The notes beneath the pieces were generated by a model, which was not told the origin of the DNA, made no database searches, and worked only from the letters and a program-made list of their open reading frames with translations. This document shows positions 31,192-41,374 of a stretch of DNA of 64,000 nt, piece after piece (positions within the stretch are counted from its first letter, which is position 1; each line of letters opens with the position of its first letter). Where the stretch lies: assembly GCA_015660915.1 (NCBI GenBank), contig JACTTZ010000004.1, positions 1 through 64,000 on the forward strand, in the 5' to 3' direction. The position numbers were made by a program, and so were the translations under genes. This stretch comes from Methanomicrobia archaeon (GTDB lineage: Archaea; Halobacteriota; Bog-38; Methanoflorentales; Methanoflorentaceae).

Positions 31192-32364
31192 ATGAGCACC
31201 CCTACCGTTGCACCCAAAACAAACGGTATCGTGATCGCCGTTGTAAAGGAGCAGGCCCGGGGTGAACAGCGCGTTGCGACCGTGCCCGAGGTGGTCCAGA
31301 CACTCACCAAGTCGGGGTACGAGGTCCTGGTCGAGCACGATGCTGGAGCAGGAGCGTTCTACTCAGACGACCTCTATGTTGCCGCCGGTGCGAAGATCGC
31401 GCCAGGTCGGACCGAACTGCTGGATGGTGCAACAATCGTGCTGTGCGTACAGCCCCCGACCATAGCCGATGTCGAGATGCTCGCAGAGGGCACGATCGTC
31501 ATCGGGTTCATGAACGCAGCAAACAACCTGCCAACCGTTGCACGGATGCGCGACCGCAAGGTCACCGCCTTTGCCCTCGAGCTTGTCCCGCGGATCACCC
31601 GCGCTCAGAGCATGGACGCGCTCAGTTCCCAAGCAACGGCCGGGGGGTACGCAGCAGCGATACTCGGCGCCGACAACTGCCCCAAGTTCCTTCCGATGCT
31701 GACAACGGCCGCGGGCACGATCCGACCGGCAACGGTGCTTATCCTTGGTGCGGGCGTTGCCGGCCTCATGGCGATCGCCACAGCCAAGCGTCTTGGCGCT
31801 ATGGTCGAGGCATACGATGTTCGGCGTGCAGCAGGCGAACAGGTCCGAAGCCTCGGCGCGAAATTCCTCGAGCTTGAGATCAATGCAGAAGACCAAGACG
31901 GTTACGCTCGCGAGCTCACGTCGGAAGAGAAGGTGAAGGAACAACAGATGGTCTCCGCCGCGCTGGCACGGGCTGACATCGTTATCACGACGGCCAGCAT
32001 CCCCGGCAGGAAGGCACCGGTCCTGATCACGAAAGAGACCGTGGCACAGATGCGTCCGGGCGCCGTCATCATCGACCTTGCTGCCGAATCTGGCGGCAAC
32101 TGCGAGCTGACACAAAGTGAAAAGACCGTAGAGGAACACGGTGTCACGATTGTGGGCCCGCAGAACCTCCCGGCCCGGGTCGCGATTCATGCAAGCCAGA
32201 TGTACGCAAAGAACGTCCAGTCGTTCCTCTCGCTCCTTCTTAGTAAGGACGGGGCGCTTACCCGTGAGTTCACTGACGAGATCCTGGCATCAAGCCTCCT
32301 TGTGAACGCAGGCGAAGTGCGGCATAAACCCACGCTTGACCTCATCAGCGGGGGGAGGTTATGA
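31192..32364 (+). CDS. pntA: NAD(P) transhydrogenase subunit alpha, part 1
   Basis: 390 aa; VVKEQARGEQRVATVPEVVQTL; RITRAQSMDALSSQATAGGYAA; VLILGAGVAGLMAIATAKRLGA. Confidence 0.96.
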   Translation: MSTPTVAPKTNGIVIAVVKEQARGEQRVATVPEVVQTLTKSGYEVLVEHDAGAGAFYSDDLYVAAGAKIAPGRTELLDGATIVLCVQPPTIADVEMLAEGTIVIGFMNAANNLPTVARMRDRKVTAFALELVPRITRAQSMDALSSQATAGGYAAAILGADNCPKFLPMLTTAAGTIRPATVLILGAGVAGLMAIATAKRLGAMVEAYDVRRAAGEQVRSLGAKFLELEINAEDQDGYARELTSEEKVKEQQMVSAALARADIVITTASIPGRKAPVLITKETVAQMRPGAVIIDLAAESGGNCELTQSEKTVEEHGVTIVGPQNLPARVAIHASQMYAKNVQSFLSLLLSKDGALTREFTDEILASSLLVNAGEVRHKPTLDLISGGRL

Positions 32365-32672
32365 TCGAGATCACTGCGTTCTGGACCGCTATCTACATCG
32401 CGATGCTAGCGGCATTCACCGGCTACGTTGTCATCAGCCGTGTCCCTGCTATCCTACACACGCCTCTGATGAGTGGCTCGAACTTCATCCACGGGATCGT
32501 GCTCGTTGGGGCGATGGTAGCGCTCGGCCTTGCCACAACGCCTACAGAGCAGGCGATCGGGTTCATCGCAGTCGTTCTCGGGGCAGCGAATGTGACCGGC
32601 GGTTATGTTGTCACGGAACGAATACTCCAGATGTTCAACCGCAGCGGAAAGAAGCCCGGCAAGGGGGCGTGA
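32361..32672 (+). CDS. NAD(P) transhydrogenase subunit alpha, part 2 (membrane)
   Basis: 103 aa; GYVVISRVPAILHTPLMSGSNFIHGIVLVGAM. Confidence 0.94.
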   Translation: MIEITAFWTAIYIAMLAAFTGYVVISRVPAILHTPLMSGSNFIHGIVLVGAMVALGLATTPTEQAIGFIAVVLGAANVTGGYVVTERILQMFNRSGKKPGKGA

Positions 32673-32673
32673 C

Positions 32674-34059
32674 ATGGCTGACCTCTCCTTTGCCATCGAG
32701 CCCGTATACATTGCGACGATCTTCTTCTTCATCGTCGGCCTGCAGCGGATGAGCCATCCGCTCACGGCCCGGAGCGGGATCGTCTGGGCCGGCGCCGCGA
32801 TGCTGATCGCAACTCTCGTCACGTTCTTTACTCCGAATCTCAACAACATAGCCCTGATCGCCATCGCGATCGTGATCGGCGGCGGCTTCGGCTATGTAGC
32901 GGCCAAGCGCGTGGCGATGACCAACATGCCCCAGATGGTCGCATTCTACAACGGCATGGGGGGCGGCGCGGCAGCCGGGATTTCAGCAGTTGCGCTCCTA
33001 GGCCCCACCACTGCCACCACCGGCTCGCTTGCAGCCGTTGGTGGTCTGATCGGGGCTGTCTCGTTTTCCGGCAGCCTCATCGCCTTCCTGAAGCTTCAGG
33101 GCTGGATGCCATCGCGGCCGGTTACCTTCCCGGGCCAGCAGATCGTCAACATGGCAGTTCTTGTCCTCGCCATCGTTTCCGGTGTGTTCGTACTCCAGCA
33201 GCCCTCATGGATGCCGCTTTCGGTAAGCATGGGCCTCCTGCTCTTCTTTATTCTCGCTCTCGGCTTCGGGCTCCTCATGACGCTCCCGATAGGCGGGGCC
33301 GACATGCCTGTCGTGATCTCGATGTACAACGCCTTCACCGGCCTGGCCGTAGCGCTTGACGGGTTCTCGTTTGCCACCCCCAACTATGCGATGATCATAG
33401 CAGGCGTCATTGTCGGTGCTGCGGGTTCGCTGCTCACGCTCAAGATGGCTAAGGCAATGAACCGCTCACTCACAAACGTCTTCTTCGGAGCGTTCGGCGC
33501 AACGGAGGAGCAGGCGGCGCAGGTATCGGGCAGCATGAAACCGATCGAGGCCGACGACGTTGCAGTCATGCTCGCCTACGCAGACCGGGTTATCATCGTC
33601 CCCGGTTACGGCATGGCAGTCGCCCAAGCCCAGCAGAAAGTGAAGGAGCTGACCGACCTGCTCGAGAGCAGAAGCGTGCAGGTGAAGTTCGCGATCCACC
33701 CGGTTGCCGGGCGGATGCCCGGTCACATGAACGTCCTGCTTGCCGAGGCAGGGGTTGCCTACGACCACCTCTTCGACCGCGACGAGGTGAACCCTGAGTT
33801 TCCCAGCACTGACGTCGTCCTTGTTATCGGGGCCAACGATGTCGTGAACCCAGCGGCGCACCGGCAGGGCAGCCCGCTCTTCGGCATGCCAATCCTTGAT
33901 GTCGAACAGGCAAAGAATGTGATTGTCCTGAAGCGCGGGCAGGGGAAGGGCTTTGCGGGAATTGAGAACGACCTGTTCTACCTGGACAACACGCGGATGC
34001 TCTACGGCGACGCGCAGGAGACGGTCAGCAAGCTTGTACAGGCCCTCAAGAAACTATGA
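32674..34059 (+). CDS. pntB: NAD(P) transhydrogenase subunit beta
   Basis: 461 aa from MADLSFAIEPVYIA; VPGYGMAVAQAQQKVKEL; HPVAGRMPGHMNVLLAEAGV; VLVIGANDVVNPAA. Confidence 0.96.
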   Translation: MADLSFAIEPVYIATIFFFIVGLQRMSHPLTARSGIVWAGAAMLIATLVTFFTPNLNNIALIAIAIVIGGGFGYVAAKRVAMTNMPQMVAFYNGMGGGAAAGISAVALLGPTTATTGSLAAVGGLIGAVSFSGSLIAFLKLQGWMPSRPVTFPGQQIVNMAVLVLAIVSGVFVLQQPSWMPLSVSMGLLLFFILALGFGLLMTLPIGGADMPVVISMYNAFTGLAVALDGFSFATPNYAMIIAGVIVGAAGSLLTLKMAKAMNRSLTNVFFGAFGATEEQAAQVSGSMKPIEADDVAVMLAYADRVIIVPGYGMAVAQAQQKVKELTDLLESRSVQVKFAIHPVAGRMPGHMNVLLAEAGVAYDHLFDRDEVNPEFPSTDVVLVIGANDVVNPAAHRQGSPLFGMPILDVEQAKNVIVLKRGQGKGFAGIENDLFYLDNTRMLYGDAQETVSKLVQALKKL

Positions 34060-34254
34060 ATCCCACGGGGATCTACGAGACCGATCATACGGCGATGCTA
34101 GGTCAACAGGTTATTGATGATGACTGTCTCACCTTTTTGCAACACGTCGTTGGCGGCGAAGATGTTGCTACGAAAGCGGCAACCGGCATCCTTACAATGA
34201 GGCCTCAAAGAGGGCAGCCCGGGCGATCGACGTATTCATAAAGCAAGACGTTTG
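34060..34254 (+). pseudogene. 3' remnant of a SudA/NfnB (glutamate synthase small-subunit-like) gene, frameshifted
   Basis: HVVGGEDVATKAATGILTM then, one frame over, EASKRAARAIDVFIKQDV*; resembles the family C-terminus (V[FY]AGGDVxTGAATVIxAMxxGKxAAxAIDxFI). Confidence 0.7.
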
Positions 34255-34391
34255 AGGGCGATAACAGCGCAAAAAAAGACTAAGAGGGTTGCTTTCAAGA
34301 TAACGCGTCTGAATCGAGTTACCTTGCAGAAAATATTTAATTAATCAACGGGATACTACCAATAATAAGTAGACGGAGTGTTTTTTTCAAG

Positions 34392-36326
34392 TTGTCCCAA
34401 GCGGAAGAGGTCGGCAACGACAAGACGGCAGACGCAACTGAACACAAAGCGTCGGCTTTGCTCGGCGGCATGGACATAGCGGTCACTGAAGAGATCGCCG
34501 TGCCCCCAATGCTCGTCGATCAAGTGATCGGACAAGAACAGGCCGTTGAGGTTATAAAAAAGGCGGCAAAGCAACGACGCCACGTGATGCTCATTGGCTC
34601 TCCGGGAACCGGGAAGTCAATGCTCGCCCGCTCCATGGCAGAGCTCCTCCCTAAGGAAGAGCTGCAGGATATCCTCGTGTATCACAACGCTGAGGACAGC
34701 AACAGCCCCAAAGTGCGTGTGGTGCCATCAGGGAAGGGTCGGCAAATCGTTGATGCACACAAGCGGGAAGCGCAAAAGAAGATCCAATTTAGGAATATGC
34801 TTTCGATGGTGATGGTTTTTGCTATCGTTGGCTATAGCTTTGCGATTAATCAGCCGATAATGGGCATCATTGCCGCTGCTATGCTCTTCATCGCGCTGCG
34901 CTATATTACGCCCCGCGAAGATGTGCTCATACCTAAACTCCTAGTCGCGAACGAGGGCAAAGAGACAGCGCCCTATGTCGACGGTACCGGAGCGCACGCA
35001 GGAGCGCTTTTAGGTGACGTCAGGCACGACCCGTTTCAGTCAGGGGGGCTCGAGACACCGGCGCACGACCGGGTCGAGGCAGGAGCGATCCACAAGGCAA
35101 ACAAGGGGGTGCTCTTTATCGATGAGATTAACACGCTCAGAATCGAATCGCAGCAAAGCCTCCTGACCGCTCTCCAAGAGGGAGAGTATTCCATCACTGG
35201 GCAATCCGAGCGCTCAAGCGGCGCGATGGTAAAGACTACCCCTGTGCCGTGCAACTTTGTGATGGTCGCCGCCGGAAATCTCGACTCCGTAAAGGGGATG
35301 CATCCGGCGCTCCGCTCGCGCATTCGCGGTTACGGTTACGAAGTGTACATGCGCGACTCAATGCAGGATACGCCAGAAAACCGTCGAAAAATCGTGCGCT
35401 TCGTCGCCCAAGAGGTGAAAAAGGACGAGAAGATTCCTCACTTCGCTGCTGACGCCGTTGAAGAGATCGTCCGCGAGGCACGACGAAGGTCGGGAAGAAA
35501 GGGACATCTCACGTTGATGCTCAGGGATCTTGGCGGCCTTATCCGCGTCGCAGGAGACGTTGCCCGGGCCGAAGGGGCTGAACACACGACCGCAAAACAC
35601 GTTGTCGACGCAAAGAAGATGGCACGATCGGTCGAGCAGCAGCTCACTGATCAGTACCTCGAACGCCGCCGTGACTACCAGATGTTCCGGAACACCGGCG
35701 CAGAGGTTGGTCGTGTCAATGGTCTCGCGGTCATGGGTGATGATTCGGGCGTCGTACTGCCCATCGTGGCGGAGATCACTCCGCCACAATCCAAAGAGGA
35801 GGGTCGCGTGATTGCGACCGGCTTGCTCAAAGAGATCGCTCTTGAGGCCGTCCAGAACGTCTCAGCGCTCATTAAGAAGTTCTCAGGAGAAGATATCACA
35901 AACAAGGATGTGCACATCCAGTTCATCGGCACCTATGAGGGGGTAGAGGGCGATTCGGCGTCAATTTCAATCGCAACCGCCGTGATCTCGGCACTCGAGA
36001 ACGTTCCAGTGGATCAATCGGTAGCAATGACCGGATCCCTTTCGGTTCGGGGAGAGGTGCTGCCCGTTGGCGGCGTCACGCCCAAGGTTGAGGCAGCCGC
36101 TAAGGCAGGCATTAAGCGTATACTCGTTCCGAAAGACAACGAAGGGGACGTCATGATCGAGAAGCATTACAGGGACATGGTGGAGGTTATCCCTGTCAGT
36201 TCTATCGGTGAGGTTCTTGAAAACAGCCTCATCGGTCGAAAGCGCGACGGGTTGCTCGAGCATCTCAAGAAATTCACGATTAACTCGCACGATCGCAAGG
36301 GCTACGCGAGCGCTGCCCCTCAGTAA
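34392..36326 (+). CDS. lonB: Archaeal membrane-anchored ATP-dependent Lon protease (LonB)
   Basis: 644 aa; GSPGTGKSMLARSMAELLP; two TM segments in the AAA domain; GDSASISIATAVISALENVPVDQSVAMTGSLSVRGEVLPVGG. Confidence 0.97.
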   Translation: MSQAEEVGNDKTADATEHKASALLGGMDIAVTEEIAVPPMLVDQVIGQEQAVEVIKKAAKQRRHVMLIGSPGTGKSMLARSMAELLPKEELQDILVYHNAEDSNSPKVRVVPSGKGRQIVDAHKREAQKKIQFRNMLSMVMVFAIVGYSFAINQPIMGIIAAAMLFIALRYITPREDVLIPKLLVANEGKETAPYVDGTGAHAGALLGDVRHDPFQSGGLETPAHDRVEAGAIHKANKGVLFIDEINTLRIESQQSLLTALQEGEYSITGQSERSSGAMVKTTPVPCNFVMVAAGNLDSVKGMHPALRSRIRGYGYEVYMRDSMQDTPENRRKIVRFVAQEVKKDEKIPHFAADAVEEIVREARRRSGRKGHLTLMLRDLGGLIRVAGDVARAEGAEHTTAKHVVDAKKMARSVEQQLTDQYLERRRDYQMFRNTGAEVGRVNGLAVMGDDSGVVLPIVAEITPPQSKEEGRVIATGLLKEIALEAVQNVSALIKKFSGEDITNKDVHIQFIGTYEGVEGDSASISIATAVISALENVPVDQSVAMTGSLSVRGEVLPVGGVTPKVEAAAKAGIKRILVPKDNEGDVMIEKHYRDMVEVIPVSSIGEVLENSLIGRKRDGLLEHLKKFTINSHDRKGYASAAPQ

Positions 36327-36370
36327 TTCTTTTCGCGCGTGTTCACCGGCACGCGATTGAGGCGGTCTTC

Positions 36371-37345
36371 ATGCAAGCGGAGCTGTTGCCGCTCTATCGA
36401 AAGGCACAACTGACTGAGACACACGCCGACCTCAGCGCGTCGACTGAGGAACTGTGGCAGATTCACGATCGTTTTGCAAAAGGAGATCGGCACAGCGATT
36501 TCGTTAGCACCTCCTCCCTTCTCGATCTCAAGATCGAAATCGCGCAGCGCATGTTTCACAACTGCCATTTCTGTGAGCGCCGATGTCAAACCAACAGAGC
36601 CGAAAAGCCTGGATTCTGTGGCGTTAGGGAGTCGAAATACTCATCAGAGTTCCTTCACTATGGCGAAGAACGAGAACTCGTGCCATCGCATACGATTTTT
36701 TTTACGGGCTGCACCTTCAAATGCGTCTTCTGCCAAAACTGGGATATCGCACGACATCCGAACGCCGGTACTATCAGCGACCCGCAGGCACTTGCACGGA
36801 GAATATACGCGCGATCGGTCGCGGGCTCACGCAATGTGAACTGGGTGGGGGGAGATCCGACCCCTCACATCGGTAAGATCCTAGAAACGATGCGTGGCCT
36901 CGCCATGCTCGAGCGAGAGAGCATGGTTGATGCACGATTCTTGAATATTCCGATGGTTTTCAACTCAAACGCCTACTATTCAGCGGAAGCTTGTAAACTT
37001 CTCGATGGCGTGATTGACGTGTATTTGAGCGACTTCAAATATGGCAACGACGCTTGTGCACACCGGTATTCGAACGTTGAAAATTACGTGGAGACCGTCA
37101 CTCGTAACCTGCTCGTTTCAAAAGATCGGCTTATGATGCGTCATCTGGTGATGCCTGGACACATTCGGTGCTGTACAGAGCCGATCGTCGCATGGGTTCG
37201 CGAGAATGCACCGGACGTCAAGTTCAACCTCATGTTTCAGTACGCTCCACACAACGTCGTTGACTACCCGGAGATCAATCGGTTCGTGAGCGACATCGAG
37301 CGACGCGAGGCTCTGAACATCGCAAAGAGTTTAAACCTCATTTGA
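36371..37345 (+). CDS. Radical SAM protein (PFL-activating-enzyme-like)
   Basis: 324 aa; NCHFCERRCQTNRAEKPGFCGV; FFTGCTFKCVFCQNWDI; NWVGGDPTPHIGKIL. Confidence 0.92.
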   Translation: MQAELLPLYRKAQLTETHADLSASTEELWQIHDRFAKGDRHSDFVSTSSLLDLKIEIAQRMFHNCHFCERRCQTNRAEKPGFCGVRESKYSSEFLHYGEERELVPSHTIFFTGCTFKCVFCQNWDIARHPNAGTISDPQALARRIYARSVAGSRNVNWVGGDPTPHIGKILETMRGLAMLERESMVDARFLNIPMVFNSNAYYSAEACKLLDGVIDVYLSDFKYGNDACAHRYSNVENYVETVTRNLLVSKDRLMMRHLVMPGHIRCCTEPIVAWVRENAPDVKFNLMFQYAPHNVVDYPEINRFVSDIERREALNIAKSLNLI

Positions 37346-37359
37346 CGTTATCTTGCACT

Positions 37360-38115
37360 ATGGGGATCGTAACCCTCATTTCTGACTACGGCGCCTACTA
37401 CCCGGCGGTCATGAAGGCAACTATTCTCGGCATAGCCCCAGAAGCGACCATCATCGACGTGACTCACGAAATCTCACCCCAGAACGTACGCGAGGCAGCT
37501 TTCATTCTCCGCGAGACTGTCAAATATTTCCCTCGAGGCACCGTGCATATCGCCGTTGTTGACCCGACTGTCGGCACGGACAGAATGGGCCTCGTTATAG
37601 AGGCGGGAGGACACTATCTCGTCGGCCCTGACAACGGCCTGTTAATCCCCGCCGCGCGCTCCTTAGGCGATTTCGAGGTGCTGCGTATCGAAATGGAAGC
37701 GAAGTCACGCACGTTTCACGGACGAGACGTCTTCGCACCCGTAGGAGCACACATCCTTATGGGACGCCTGCGAAACCTTCAGCCATCGACGACGTATGTC
37801 GATCTTCTGCTTCAAGAACCGCGCTCGTCTGAAAATGCCGTTTCAGGCACCATTTTCTATATCGACAGGTTTGGCAACTGCGTGACGAATATCCCTGGAA
37901 CGCTTATGATACAGCGCTCGAGGCATAATAGCACCCATTTGCTCAACGGTGCTACAGCAATCCGGTTTGTGCAGACGTACGACGAAGTGGCTCAAGGGCA
38001 CCCGCTGCTCACCGTTGGGAGCTTTGAGTTGGTAGAGATCGCCGTCAACAAGGGTAGTGCCGCAACAGAGTTAAATCTAAAGTTGGGCGACAGTATCTCG
38101 CTGGAGAAACCGTAA
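37360..38115 (+). CDS. SAM hydrolase/SAM-dependent halogenase family (DUF62)
   Basis: GIVTLISDYGAYYPAVMKATILGIAPEATIIDVTHEI; VVDPTVGTDRM; VGPDNGLL; FYIDRFGNCVTNI. Confidence 0.93.
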   Translation: MGIVTLISDYGAYYPAVMKATILGIAPEATIIDVTHEISPQNVREAAFILRETVKYFPRGTVHIAVVDPTVGTDRMGLVIEAGGHYLVGPDNGLLIPAARSLGDFEVLRIEMEAKSRTFHGRDVFAPVGAHILMGRLRNLQPSTTYVDLLLQEPRSSENAVSGTIFYIDRFGNCVTNIPGTLMIQRSRHNSTHLLNGATAIRFVQTYDEVAQGHPLLTVGSFELVEIAVNKGSAATELNLKLGDSISLEKP

Positions 38116-38173
38116 CGCAGCTCAACAAGAATCGACGATTGACGCTTGTGCAAAGCCTAGTGACCGATTACTC

Positions 38174-38692
38174 TCAGATTGACGACTGCACGCCCTCAAG
38201 TTGAAGCAGTTTTCGCTTCGTGTCGAGTCCCCAAGAAAAACCACCCAGGCCAGATACCCTTACCACTCGATGACAGGGGATAAAGAGCGGAGCGGGGTTA
38301 CGATGCAACACATTCCCGACAGCTCGCGCCGCTCGGGGGCTGCCTACCTTCGCTGCCAGTTCTGAATACGTCGCTACGCTCCCTCTCGGTATTTGCCGCA
38401 CACATTGCAGCGTAGCTCTTTCGAAAGCTGAGCGGTTTCCAAGATCGACGGGGAAGACGCTGAGGTCAACGTTCGCCCCTCGCAGGTATTTGTCAAGAGC
38501 TTGCACGGCTGGTGTCGCATCCTGCACGTCACTGGGCCGGGCGTGCGGTTGGAGCGTGACCCGTTGCACGGCCTCGTCTTCAAGCACGACCGACACGAAT
38601 CGCGCGAGATATTCAGAATAAAAAGACGCAGTTTCTTTCATCGTTGTTGAGTGTCTCACATCGTTGTCAAAGTAGATACCAATCGTTATCAC
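38174..38692 (-). CDS. ogt: Methylated-DNA--[protein]-cysteine S-methyltransferase
   Basis: 172 aa; IPRGSVATYSELAAKVGSPRAARAVGNVLHRNPAPLFIPCHRVV. Confidence 0.95.
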   Translation of the reverse strand: MITIGIYFDNDVRHSTTMKETASFYSEYLARFVSVVLEDEAVQRVTLQPHARPSDVQDATPAVQALDKYLRGANVDLSVFPVDLGNRSAFERATLQCVRQIPRGSVATYSELAAKVGSPRAARAVGNVLHRNPAPLFIPCHRVVRVSGLGGFSWGLDTKRKLLQLEGVQSSI

Positions 38693-39347
38693 CTAACGTC
38701 TTTTCCAGCCTTTCTAAGCGCACATCTTGTGGAGAAGTCCCGGAGATCGAGAGTAAGGCACCCCTTAAATCAGCCAAGTATTGAACGTTGCTCAGACCTC
38801 CATACTCAAACTTCCTGCCCCGTACCCTGCAGCGCTCGAGCGTTTCCTCGTGCGGGACGATGGTGACGTCAAGGTCCGTCTTGGTGCACGCCCTCTGCAT
38901 GGCTTTCCTAAAGTCACCCGTGCAGTAGGCAATCCGATGTCTGTACGAGCTTCGCGTCTTTTCTAGGTATCGATAAAGCCGACTGCTCTCGAGCTCGACG
39001 AATCTCTTCTTAACCGACAGGACGTTGCAATTGCCGAGCACGAAATCGTAGTTAGCAAAGGGATATTCAGTATCGAGTTCCCGCGGCGTTACGCCGCACG
39101 TGCCAAATGCAACGACGTGCACTTCTTCTGGAGCCAACACGTTGAAAATGACTTCGTCATAATTCCTGTGACTAGGACTCGTGTGATACGGCTTCACCTT
39201 AGCACACGGCACAAAAACACAAACGTCGCGCACGGGTGCGGTATATTCGCACAGCACGTACTCATTTGCCCTGACCATGTCAGGATGGGAGAAGACTTTT
39301 TCGCCAACCAGCGGCGCGGCTGAGCGTTCTGATTCAGGAATAATCAT
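38667..39347 (-). CDS. DUF5591 (archaeosine-synthase-associated) domain protein
   Basis: 226 aa; VFVPCAKVKPYHTSPSHRNYDEVI; FGTCGVTPRELDTEYPFANYDF. Confidence 0.75.
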   Translation of the reverse strand: MIIPESERSAAPLVGEKVFSHPDMVRANEYVLCEYTAPVRDVCVFVPCAKVKPYHTSPSHRNYDEVIFNVLAPEEVHVVAFGTCGVTPRELDTEYPFANYDFVLGNCNVLSVKKRFVELESSRLYRYLEKTRSSYRHRIAYCTGDFRKAMQRACTKTDLDVTIVPHEETLERCRVRGRKFEYGGLSNVQYLADLRGALLSISGTSPQDVRLERLEKTLGDNDWYLL

Positions 39348-39367
39348 TAAGCGGATGCCTGAGTAAC

Positions 39368-39925
39368 CTATAGAAGGCTCAGGCTTTTAAGCTCCTTGAC
39401 GATTCGATCGACCGCATTGGCCGCATCTTCGGGCTTTCGCCCGCCCGTGACGACCAGTTTGCCGGAACCAAACAAAAGAACGACCACTTTCGGCTCCGAC
39501 AAGCGGTACACGAGACCAGGAAACTGTTCCGGCTCGTACTCAATGTTTTCAAGCCCGAGGCCGATGGCAATTGCGTTTAGATTCAAAACCGAATGAAGAT
39601 CTGCGGAAGCGACGATGTTTTGTACCTTGATCTCCGGCGTTCCCTTGACGTCGATTCCGATATTTCTTAGACTTTGAAACACGTTTTCCAAGCCCTTATA
39701 CACGTCATCGATGCTTTTTGCGCCTGTACAAACAATCTTTCCCGATCGAAAGATGAGTGCAGCGGTCTTCGGGTCTTTTGTGCGATAGACAAGCCCTGGA
39801 AACTGTTCAGGATCGTAATCTGCGCCTTCTAAAGCAAGCGTTATTTGCTTCAGATTTATTTCTTGCCCAATCCCGGTGGACGCAACCACATTTTCAATCT
39901 TAATAGTGTCCCGCGGTTCTACCAT
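39368..39925 (-). CDS. tbp: TATA-box-binding protein
   Basis: 185 aa; two direct repeats of [57 protein letters not shown]. Confidence 0.98.
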   Translation of the reverse strand: MVEPRDTIKIENVVASTGIGQEINLKQITLALEGADYDPEQFPGLVYRTKDPKTAALIFRSGKIVCTGAKSIDDVYKGLENVFQSLRNIGIDVKGTPEIKVQNIVASADLHSVLNLNAIAIGLGLENIEYEPEQFPGLVYRLSEPKVVVLLFGSGKLVVTGGRKPEDAANAVDRIVKELKSLSLL

Positions 39926-40216
39926 AACTTCCCCTTTCCTTGTTGCTTTATAAAGGCTTTATATATATAACGTTACGGGGCGCTGTTACTATTCTGAAAG
40001 CAAATCGGCCCAAAATTTCGCTTGTTTGGCAATTACACGTGCACAGCAATTTTATCTACCTCGGGCGTCAAGTGACACCCAAGACGGAGCACGGCTAGGT
40101 CAGGGAGACCGTTGAGAGGCACATAACCGACCAAGGCTTGAGCTGCACGAACCGGAGAAAACGCGCGCGATGCGAAACAGCGTTTCGCGGAACGGCCGGA
40201 TCACCGAGATAACAAC

Positions 40217-41197
40217 ATGAGACTTGCATTCGAGCTGTCTGGAGAGAGTAAGAGCATTCCAAGAGCTGAGGTTCTCGCCATCTTCCGAGGCGTTGTGGTG
40301 CGAGAGGTAGAGCGCGTGCTGGTTATGGATGTCGAAATCTACGACCAAACGCTGGGTAATCGACTAGCAATGACGCATACTGTAATCGAGGTAAAGAATG
40401 TGTGTGAACAAAGGCTCGCGTCTATTTATCAGGCGGCCCAAAGCATTGAGCTGCCTCGTGTCAGCGTCGCAGTGCGCGCGAAGCGAATTGGACACGGTCT
40501 AAGAAGCGTTGATGTGGAGGCCACGATCGGGAAGGCGCTTGCTGAACGCGGATATGAGATCGACCTTGCCCACCCACAGCTTCTTGTAAGGGCATTGCTC
40601 AGCGAAGACGTTTGCATAATCGGTAAAACACTAACAATGATCGATCGCTCTCGTTTCGAATCGCGGCGCCCCCGTCTTCGGCCTTATTTCTATCCGGGCG
40701 TGCTGCTACCTCGGATCGCACGAGCCGCAGTAAACCTCACTGGCATAAACCCAAATGCGCTCCTATTCGATCCCTTTTGCGGCACCGGAGGTTTGCTTCT
40801 TGAGGCGGGACTCATCGGGGCAACTGTCGTCGGTTCAGACATTGATAGTAGGATGGTGTTCGGAACAAAGATGAATCTCGATTATTATGATGTCGAGAGT
40901 GCTCTGCTCGTTCAGGACGCTCAGCGATTGGCGTTGAGAGATGAATGTGTGGACGCCGTGACCACCGATCTCCCATACGGGCGTTCTGTCAGCATACGCG
41001 CCCGGTCGCTAAATCAACTAACAGTCACAGCGTTAGATGAGATCCTTCGCGTGCTCAAATGCGGCGCGCGTGCGGTTTTGATAGCGCACAACCCGATTGA
41101 GCGTGAGATTTCAGATGCAGGTTTCACGATTGAGGAGCGTCACGCTCAATACGTGCACAAGAGTCTCACGAGGGAAATCGTTGTGGTGCGCAAATGA
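40217..41197 (+). CDS. tRNA (guanine10-N2) methyltransferase-like (TIGR01177 family)
   Basis: 326 aa; THUMP-like N-terminus; DPFCGTGGLLLEAGLIG; TDLPYGRS. Confidence 0.93.
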   Translation: MRLAFELSGESKSIPRAEVLAIFRGVVVREVERVLVMDVEIYDQTLGNRLAMTHTVIEVKNVCEQRLASIYQAAQSIELPRVSVAVRAKRIGHGLRSVDVEATIGKALAERGYEIDLAHPQLLVRALLSEDVCIIGKTLTMIDRSRFESRRPRLRPYFYPGVLLPRIARAAVNLTGINPNALLFDPFCGTGGLLLEAGLIGATVVGSDIDSRMVFGTKMNLDYYDVESALLVQDAQRLALRDECVDAVTTDLPYGRSVSIRARSLNQLTVTALDEILRVLKCGARAVLIAHNPIEREISDAGFTIEERHAQYVHKSLTREIVVVRK

Positions 41198-41374
41198 TTA
41201 CCTGCAATAGGTGACGGTGCAGAACGGTCATCAGAGTCTCACGTCTGGGTCGCCTCCCACGAGACGCTTTCCAGACGCAGCTGCGTAATTTTGAGGCGAG
41301 GCCACGCCCGACCTTCCCACGACGATTCCTAACAAAAATACGCACAGACTGAAGATAAGAAAAGCAAAATCTGC

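Noticed and set aside
31363-32190. 275-aa minus-strand ORF
   Set aside because: Antisense to pntA, which has clear family motifs.
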